The notes beneath the pieces were generated by a model. It did no database searches and was not told the DNA's origin. It worked only from the letters and a program-made list of their open reading frames with translations. The translations under genes and the position numbers were made by a program. A DNA stretch of 64,000 nucleotides from Lewinellaceae bacterium (GTDB lineage Bacteria > Bacteroidota > Bacteroidia > Chitinophagales > Saprospiraceae), in the NCBI GenBank assembly GCA_020636095.1, contig JACJYN010000006.1, forward strand, positions 372,001 through 436,000. The letters run 5' to 3'. Shown in pieces: positions 58,992 to 64,000 of the stretch. Within the stretch, counting starts at the first letter, position 1. The number at the start of each line of letters is the position of its first letter.

Positions 58992-59765
58992 TTAGTCGTT
59001 CGAAGAGAAAAGGGCGATCAGGCGGAGAATTTCTACATAAAGCCAGACCAGGGTAATGAGCAGCCCCATGGCGGAGAACCATTCCATATAGGCCGGCGCG
59101 CCAAATTTTTCCCCTTTTTCAAAATTGTCAAAATCCAGCAGGAGGTTCAGGGAGGCTACTGCTACGATCACCAGGCTGATGCCAATGCCCATCCAGCCTC
59201 CCTGGTGCAGGTAGGGCATATGGACGCCAAACATAGAAAGAATCCAGTTGAGCAGGTAGAATACGAAAATGGCGCCGGTCGCCATGATGATCCCGCTGCG
59301 AAATTTACTGGTCACTTTGATGATCCCTGACTTGTAAAAAAACAACATCAGAAAAAATACAGCCATGGTCAGGGTAACGGCCTGGAAAATAATGCCGTTA
59401 AACATGCTGGCATAGATGGCAGAGACCGCCCCGACAAAGAGCCCTTCCAGCCCCGCGTAGACAGGCGCCAGGGTAGGGGACATCTGCGGTTTCATAGAAG
59501 CTATGACCACGACGATCAGCCCGCCGATGGCGCCGCCCCAGAGAAACAACTGGCTGGGCATAGAGAAACTGATAGCTGCGGTCAGCACCATGATCCCTCC
59601 CAGAATGATAGATTTGTTAATGGCGCCCTGTACGGTCATTCTTTCAACAATACCGCCGGCGGTGCGGGCCATATCGCCATCCAGCACCTCATGTGCTGCC
59701 TGCTGATAGGCAGATTCTTTCATTACGGGGTTATGCGACTCTAAAAAGCCTTTTCTTCTACTCAT
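58992..59765 (-). CDS. Bax inhibitor-1/YccA-like membrane protein
   Basis: 257 residues. A soluble N-terminus (MSRRKGFLESHNPVMKESAY) carries the MTVQGAINKSIILGGIMVLT motif, followed by seven hydrophobic helices (ILGGIMVLTAAISFSM; AIGGLIVVVIASM; GLFVGAVSAIYASMFNGIIF; VTLTMAVFFLMLFFYKSG; IIMATGAIFVFYLLNWILSM; WMGIGISLVIVAVASLNLLL; FSAMGLLITLVWLYVEILRL). AVYAGLEGLFVGAVS-type and LDFDNFEKG sequences are those of the YccA/BaxI_1 group. Function uncertain, possibly ion leak or membrane protein quality control. Confidence 0.92.
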   Translation of the reverse strand: MSRRKGFLESHNPVMKESAYQQAAHEVLDGDMARTAGGIVERMTVQGAINKSIILGGIMVLTAAISFSMPSQLFLWGGAIGGLIVVVIASMKPQMSPTLAPVYAGLEGLFVGAVSAIYASMFNGIIFQAVTLTMAVFFLMLFFYKSGIIKVTSKFRSGIIMATGAIFVFYLLNWILSMFGVHMPYLHQGGWMGIGISLVIVAVASLNLLLDFDNFEKGEKFGAPAYMEWFSAMGLLITLVWLYVEILRLIALFSSND

Positions 59766-59796
59766 TTTTGCTAATTAAGTGATTTTGGGAACCCGG

Positions 59797-59827
59797 CAAG
59801 CGGATTCCACTCCGCTTGCTTTTTTCT
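59797..59827. promoter_or_regulatory. Leader hairpin upstream of the Bax inhibitor-like gene
   Basis: GGCAAGCGGA and TCCGCTTGC pair over 9-10 bp around TTCCAC. On the plus strand it is followed by T residues and would terminate; on the gene strand it lies within the 5' leader. Confidence 0.45.
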
Positions 59828-59837
59828 TTCTATCCCC

Positions 59838-59869
59838 TAAATATAGGAGGATGTCCCAATTAGTACAAA
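59838..59869 (-). promoter_or_regulatory. Promoter of the Bax inhibitor-like gene
   Basis: On the minus strand TTTG (59869-59866), 20-nt spacer, TATATTTA (59845-59838), seven of eight positions of the -7 pattern. Confidence 0.5.
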
Positions 59870-59926
59870 CTTTGGAGGGGAATAGTTGAATCGGTTGTCT
59901 CTTCGCCTCCCCATCTCCACTTCTTC

Positions 59927-60541
59927 TTATGGCCGCGCATGGTCCAACCTGCCCAGCAACTCCGGTTCGTAGTAGCTGTCCAGCCCGGCAACAGTGAGAA
60001 TGCCTGCCTGCTCCAGGTTGAGGTGGCCATCGGTAGTCAGAAGGCTGTCGTCGATCAGGGTCTCCACGACTTTGCCGACGATGAAGATCGTGCCGTTGGC
60101 CCGAATGTGGTGTTCTTCTTCCAACTGAAGGCCAAGCTTCACCGGGCTCTCCCCGACGTAGGGCGCCGGATGGGTGTCGGTATATTGGGGAGTCAGCCCG
60201 CAGGCTTCAAACTCAGAGGCCGCTTCGGGGTACTTGGCGGAAGTCTGATGAGCCCGTTCGTAAAAGGCTTTGGTGACTGCGTTGACCGTAAAGAACCCCC
60301 GTGCCTTGATGTTGTGATAGGTCTGCCGGGGTACCGTGAGCGGGCGCATGATGAACCCCAGCAGGGGCGGAGTGGCGCCAATGTGCACCACCGAGCTGAA
60401 AATAGCCACGTTGGCCACCTTACGGTAGCTGGCCGTGCCAATGAGGTTACAGGCTTTGAAGCCGGAAATGCTGTTCATCAGGTTGCGCCGGTAGGCGGGC
60501 TCCATCTGGAGGATGTCATCTAATGCAATATGCCTTTCCAT
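59927..60541 (-). CDS. Flavin reductase-like (FMN-binding split-barrel) protein
   Basis: 204 residues. Family blocks: NSISGFKACNLIGTASYRKV, ANVAIFSSVVHIGATPPLLG (flavin contact), FIMRPLTVPRQTYHNIKARG, FFTVNAVTKAFYERAHQTSA and GTIFIVGKVVETLIDD. Such enzymes reduce or bind FMN as partners of monooxygenases or in aromatic metabolism. No partner gene is adjacent. Cytoplasmic. Confidence 0.88.
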   Translation of the reverse strand: MERHIALDDILQMEPAYRRNLMNSISGFKACNLIGTASYRKVANVAIFSSVVHIGATPPLLGFIMRPLTVPRQTYHNIKARGFFTVNAVTKAFYERAHQTSAKYPEAASEFEACGLTPQYTDTHPAPYVGESPVKLGLQLEEEHHIRANGTIFIVGKVVETLIDDSLLTTDGHLNLEQAGILTVAGLDSYYEPELLGRLDHARP

Positions 60542-60848
60542 GTGGTTTGGTATTTACTGATTAAACCGATTAAAGCGGGGGCGTGTTGGAAATATGGATA
60601 AATAATGTGAGGTTTTTAGTTAGAGCAGGGCTGGAGGATGGTGGTTATATTGCTTAATTGTTATATTGTTGGCTCAGGTTGTGCTTGTGGGAATGGTTGT
60701 ATGGAGGGGCGCCCAACTGCAATGCAAACCATTCAACCATCCAGCAATGAGAGGACGGTGTCCATCGCAGGCTGACACATGCAGGCGCCGGCCGGCCAGC
60801 CTCAACCGTTAGAGCCCTATCTCAATTTAATTATGTAGCATGTAAACC
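60542..60848. other. Intergenic region upstream of vsr
   Basis: Holds a loose inverted repeat (AATGGTTGTATGG near 60693 and CCATTCAACCATCC near 60731) and repeated TTATATTG motifs near 60650. No gene or clear promoter. Confidence 0.4.
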
Positions 60849-61313
60849 ATGAAAGAAGACCCCATCAAAGTTCCCGCCTTCACTGAGGAGCAGAGCCGCT
60901 ACACCCCCGAGCAGCGCTCCCGGCTGATGAGCCGGATTCGCTCGGAGGACACCAAGCCGGAGTTGAAACTGCGGCGGGCCTTGTGGGCATTGGGCTACCG
61001 TTACCGGAAAGGCGTCAGGGACTTGCCCGGCAGGCCCGATATAGCCATCAAAAAATACAAAGTGGCGGTCTTCGTGGATGGTGAATTCTGGCACGGCCAC
61101 AACTGGCCGGAAAAGAAACTTCGCATACAGCGGAACCGGGAGTACTGGATTCCAAAGATCGAGCGCAATATGCAGCGGGACCGGCAAAATACCCTGGCGC
61201 TGCAGGAAAAGGGCTGGACTGTCTTCCGCTTCTGGGAGCACAAACTCAAAAAAGAATTTCATACCTGCCTGGAAGCCGTGGTGGAAGAACTGGAGCAGAA
61301 AAAACGAAAATAA
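60849..61313 (+). CDS. vsr: Very-short-patch-repair (Vsr) endonuclease family protein, orphan
   Basis: 154 residues. Blocks: RSRLMSRIRSEDTKPELKLR (N-terminal DNA-contact region) and LGYRYRKGVRDLPGRPDIAI with catalytic Asp64. VFVDGEFWHGHNWPEKKLRI has the intercalating Phe80-Trp81 and His82, and GWTVFRFWEHKLKKEFHTCL is the end of the fold. From memory of E. coli Vsr, His64 corresponds here to Asp77 and the zinc cysteines are absent, as in many Vsr relatives. Vsr nicks T:G mismatches made by deamination of 5-methylcytosine. No cytosine methyltransferase gene lies in the window, so either one is elsewhere or this is a defence-island remnant. Confidence 0.9.
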   Translation: MKEDPIKVPAFTEEQSRYTPEQRSRLMSRIRSEDTKPELKLRRALWALGYRYRKGVRDLPGRPDIAIKKYKVAVFVDGEFWHGHNWPEKKLRIQRNREYWIPKIERNMQRDRQNTLALQEKGWTVFRFWEHKLKKEFHTCLEAVVEELEQKKRK

Positions 61314-61495
61314 ATTTATTCTGTCGGCTGATGTCCATTAAGAAAAACGAAAATACGTACCTTAGCCAATAACTTTTCGCTCATATCCCTCCCGCCTTTT
61401 AAACAAACAGAAAACATCTCCAAAAACTATTCTCGGCAAGATAAATAGTGTCCGGTTATGAGCCAACTTTATAAATCATAAAACCCGGTTAAGAA
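61314..61495. other. Upstream region of the second subtilase
   Basis: About 180 nt without a gene. No good -7 element was found; the closest is TACCTTAG near 61358. Confidence 0.3.
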
Positions 61496-64000
61496 ATGGA
61501 GCCTGTTTGGAAAAAATGCTACTTCATCCTAGTTTTGTCTGTTGCAGCAAGCTGCTGCGCCTTTGCCCAGGGCATCGATGAGCATAAAATCGCCCCGGAG
61601 GTCCTTCGGGCCATGAAAGAGGCGCCGGAAGCCTACCATCCGGTGATACTCATGCTGGACGACCGCGTCGATATACGGGCACTGGAGGACGATCTCCTGC
61701 TGCGCAAAGCCAGCCTGGAAGAGCGGGCCTTTGAAGTGATCACTACCCTGCAGGCAAAAGCGGAGGCTACCCAGCCCCTCCTGCTCGGCCGCCTGGAACA
61801 TTTAGATGGGATCAAGGAAGGCAGCATCCATCCTTTCTGGATCACCAACGCCATTTTTGCAGAGGCTACTCCTGCGGCTATTGCCAGATTGAGCCAGGAA
61901 AAAACGGTCGGCCTGATACTGGATAACCACGAAATAGAGGTCCTGGATAACGGGATGAGCCCGTCCGTGGCCCCAGTGCTATCGAATAGTGCAGAACGCG
62001 GCCTGTTGGCCATTGGGGCTCAGCAGATGTGGGCCATGGGGTACACTGGATATGGAAGAAAAGCCATGATTGTCGACACGGGAGAAGACGCCGCCCACCC
62101 GGCTATTTACAACCAGTTTGCCTATCACCGCCAGGAATTCTCAGCATCCTGGGCCAGCCCGGGCGCCACTCAGTATTGCGATTCCCATGGTACCCATGTT
62201 ACCGGTACCATCGTCGGGCTGGACCGCCTGAATGCAGACACGATCGGGGTTGCCTTCGAGGGGCAATGGCTTGGAGGGCCGGTGCGGCTTGGTGGTTGTG
62301 AGTATCCGGGTACTGTGCTCAATATCTTCCAGACTTTTCAGTGGGCCCTGGACCCCGACGGCAACCCCGCTACCATAGAGGATATGCCGGATGCCATCAA
62401 TAACTCATGGGGAGGGCCCTCGCCCAATTCCGGTGATTGCGGCGCGCCGAATGATGTGGAGATATACGATGCACTGATGGCAGCGGGTATTGCCGTGATC
62501 TTTGCCGCCGGCAATGAAGGCCCCGGCGCCTCTACCATTCGGTCGCCGGCGATGAACAACTACGACCTGGCCCGCATCTTTTCCGTGGGCAACGTCAATG
62601 CCAATAATTCCAGCTTCCCCATTAATGGAGGCTCCAGCCGTGGGCCCAGTATTTGTGGCGGGACGGGCTCACTGCTGATCAAACCGGAAGTATCCGCACC
62701 CGGCACTTCGATCCGCTCGTGTGTGGCGGGTGGCGGGTATGCTTCCTGGGACGGTACCTCCATGGCTGCGCCTCACGTTACCGGCGCTGTACTGCTGCTT
62801 AAAGAGGCTTTCCCCTACCTGCCCGGCGAGGAACTCATGCTGGCTCTCTACTTCTCTTGTACCGACCTGGGGGTTGCCGGTGAAGATAATAGTTACGGCA
62901 TGGGGATCATCAATGTGCCGGCTGCTTACCGTTATCTTATTGAACAGGGCCACGAGCCGGTACCTCCGGTGGAGGCGGCCAATGACGTAATCCTCCTGAG
63001 GGCGGACACCCGGAACCTGAACTGCGAAGGGCAGGCTGTAACCCGCCTGCTGGTGGAAAACAACAGTACACAGGCGATTACCTCCCTGGATATCCGGCAG
63101 GCCTTGTTATCGGGTGAAGAGCCCACTTTTTTTACTTACCACTGGGAAGGCCTGATTGAACCCGGTGAGCGAAAATATGTACAGATGCCGCCATTGGACT
63201 CTGAACCCGGCGATTTCGAATATGTTGCCGAAATTTTTCAGGCCAATGGCGAGGCCGACGCCCGCCGCCTTAACAACCAACTCAAAACAAACGTCCGCAT
63301 TATCGCCGATGAATTTCTTGAGGGGCGGGTATCGGGCAACCGCACCGTGTGTCAGGGAGGACAAGCCCTGTTGCAAAGCCTTTATGAAGGCCCGGCAACT
63401 GTGCGTTGGTACGATGGGCTACTCGATGGCAACCTGCTGGCCGAAGGCAACAACGCCCTGTTACCGGTGGGCGATGAGCCTGCCACCGTTTACATGGAAG
63501 TATCTCCTTTGCAAAAGGTGGGAAGAGTGGATAACGAAGCAGGGATTTTGCAATTCAGTAGCGAGGCACAGGGGCTGGCCTTTGACGCCTACACCGCTTT
63601 CACCATTAAATCAGTAAAAGTCTATGCCGAGGAATCCGGTTCCCGGTTGCTCGTCCTCAGAGGGCCCAGTGGTTTTTCAATCACGAGAATAGCTCCTGTA
63701 CAGGCGGGCGAGTCGCGTATATCCCTGGACCTGGACATCGAACCCGGGGAAGGGTATACCCTGGAATTCAGGGCGGGCAAACCGCTTGGGCTCAACCTGG
63801 GCGGTTCGGATTTACCCTACATCCTCCCCAATGTCCTGTCCATTAACCGCTCTACTCAAAGCCCGGCACATTATCATTACTTTTACGACTGGGAGGTGGA
63901 ATTCCCCTATTTCTGCGGCCGTACACCGGTAGCGGTGGAAGTACTGCCCACTGAAAATCCGCTTCAGGCGGCTTACAGCCCGATGGATGCCGAAATAGAT
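61496..64000 (+). CDS. Subtilisin-family (S8) secreted protease (3' end outside window)
   Basis: Open from the ATG at 61496 to the window edge, 835 codons. Signal peptide MEPVWKKCYFILVLSVAASC (alternatively a lipoprotein). An acidic propeptide covers about 30-165. The S8 domain (about 170-450) has Asp194 (AMIVDTGEDAAHPAI), His231 (YCDSHGTHVTGTIVGLD), oxyanion Asn340 (VIFAAGNEGPG) and Ser422 (WDGTSMAAPHVTGAVLLLKE), a full and typical triad. From about residue 470 beta-sandwich, CARDB-like modules follow (NCEGQAVTRLLVENNSTQAI, VCQGGQALLQSLYEGPATVR). A T9SS tail would be expected further on but is not visible. Surface or extracellular protease; unrelated in detail to the first subtilase, whose active Ser motif is GTSQAS. 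Confidence 0.93.
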   Translation, partial: MEPVWKKCYFILVLSVAASCCAFAQGIDEHKIAPEVLRAMKEAPEAYHPVILMLDDRVDIRALEDDLLLRKASLEERAFEVITTLQAKAEATQPLLLGRLEHLDGIKEGSIHPFWITNAIFAEATPAAIARLSQEKTVGLILDNHEIEVLDNGMSPSVAPVLSNSAERGLLAIGAQQMWAMGYTGYGRKAMIVDTGEDAAHPAIYNQFAYHRQEFSASWASPGATQYCDSHGTHVTGTIVGLDRLNADTIGVAFEGQWLGGPVRLGGCEYPGTVLNIFQTFQWALDPDGNPATIEDMPDAINNSWGGPSPNSGDCGAPNDVEIYDALMAAGIAVIFAAGNEGPGASTIRSPAMNNYDLARIFSVGNVNANNSSFPINGGSSRGPSICGGTGSLLIKPEVSAPGTSIRSCVAGGGYASWDGTSMAAPHVTGAVLLLKEAFPYLPGEELMLALYFSCTDLGVAGEDNSYGMGIINVPAAYRYLIEQGHEPVPPVEAANDVILLRADTRNLNCEGQAVTRLLVENNSTQAITSLDIRQALLSGEEPTFFTYHWEGLIEPGERKYVQMPPLDSEPGDFEYVAEIFQANGEADARRLNNQLKTNVRIIADEFLEGRVSGNRTVCQGGQALLQSLYEGPATVRWYDGLLDGNLLAEGNNALLPVGDEPATVYMEVSPLQKVGRVDNEAGILQFSSEAQGLAFDAYTAFTIKSVKVYAEESGSRLLVLRGPSGFSITRIAPVQAGESRISLDLDIEPGEGYTLEFRAGKPLGLNLGGSDLPYILPNVLSINRSTQSPAHYHYFYDWEVEFPYFCGRTPVAVEVLPTENPLQAAYSPMDAEID

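Overview
The window looks like part of a Bacteroidota chromosome, most likely the Saprospiria (Lewinella/Haliscomenobacter-type) branch; this placement is an inference from gene content. The evidence is: type IX secretion C-terminal sorting tails, SprB-like repeats, a TonB receptor with an N-terminal carboxypeptidase-like domain, DUF4293, an ABC permease fused to an M1 peptidase, a viroplasmin-type RNase H, and several promoters of the Bacteroidota form TTG - about 20 nt - TAnnTTTG. No phage, plasmid, CRISPR, rRNA or transposase gene was found.

Layout. 0-5.7 kb: end of a D-amino-acid oxidase-like gene, a broken RDD gene, a helical-repeat protein, a dockerin/T9SS protein whose signal peptide is split by a small mobile element, and a lipoprotein. 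5.9-11.9 kb: a large surface protein (sensor propeller, SprB repeat array, OmpA end), frameshifted as given. 12-25 kb: secreted proteins, a subtilase, an arylsulfotransferase, an FkbM methyltransferase and a MACPF lipoprotein. 25.6-42.9 kb: tricorn-like protease, L21 and L27 (L27 carries an extra HhH domain), BatE- and OstA-like proteins, an ExbB/ExbD cluster, tRNA-Ser, TatD, RNase H, def-ruvX and an RluA enzyme. 43-50.3 kb: LytTR two-component pair and an ABC exporter whose permease ends in an M1 aminopeptidase. 50.3-61.3 kb: DCC protein, TonB receptor, START protein, RadA, DksA-like regulator, a 1.9 kb repeat-rich gene-free tract, Bax inhibitor-like protein, flavin reductase and Vsr. 61.5 kb to the end: a second subtilase, cut by the window edge.

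Most genes are housekeeping or envelope functions in short operons (exbB-X-exbD-exbD, def-ruvX, lytS-lytTR, the two-gene unit at 12.5-15.8 kb). The distinctive feature is dense seeding by short transposase-less inverted-repeat elements of at least seven families. Several show clean 8-bp target duplications. They have altered real genes: one splits a signal peptide in frame, one supplies the stop codon of the tricorn-like protease, and others create false N-terminal extensions on ruvX, lytS and the subtilase.
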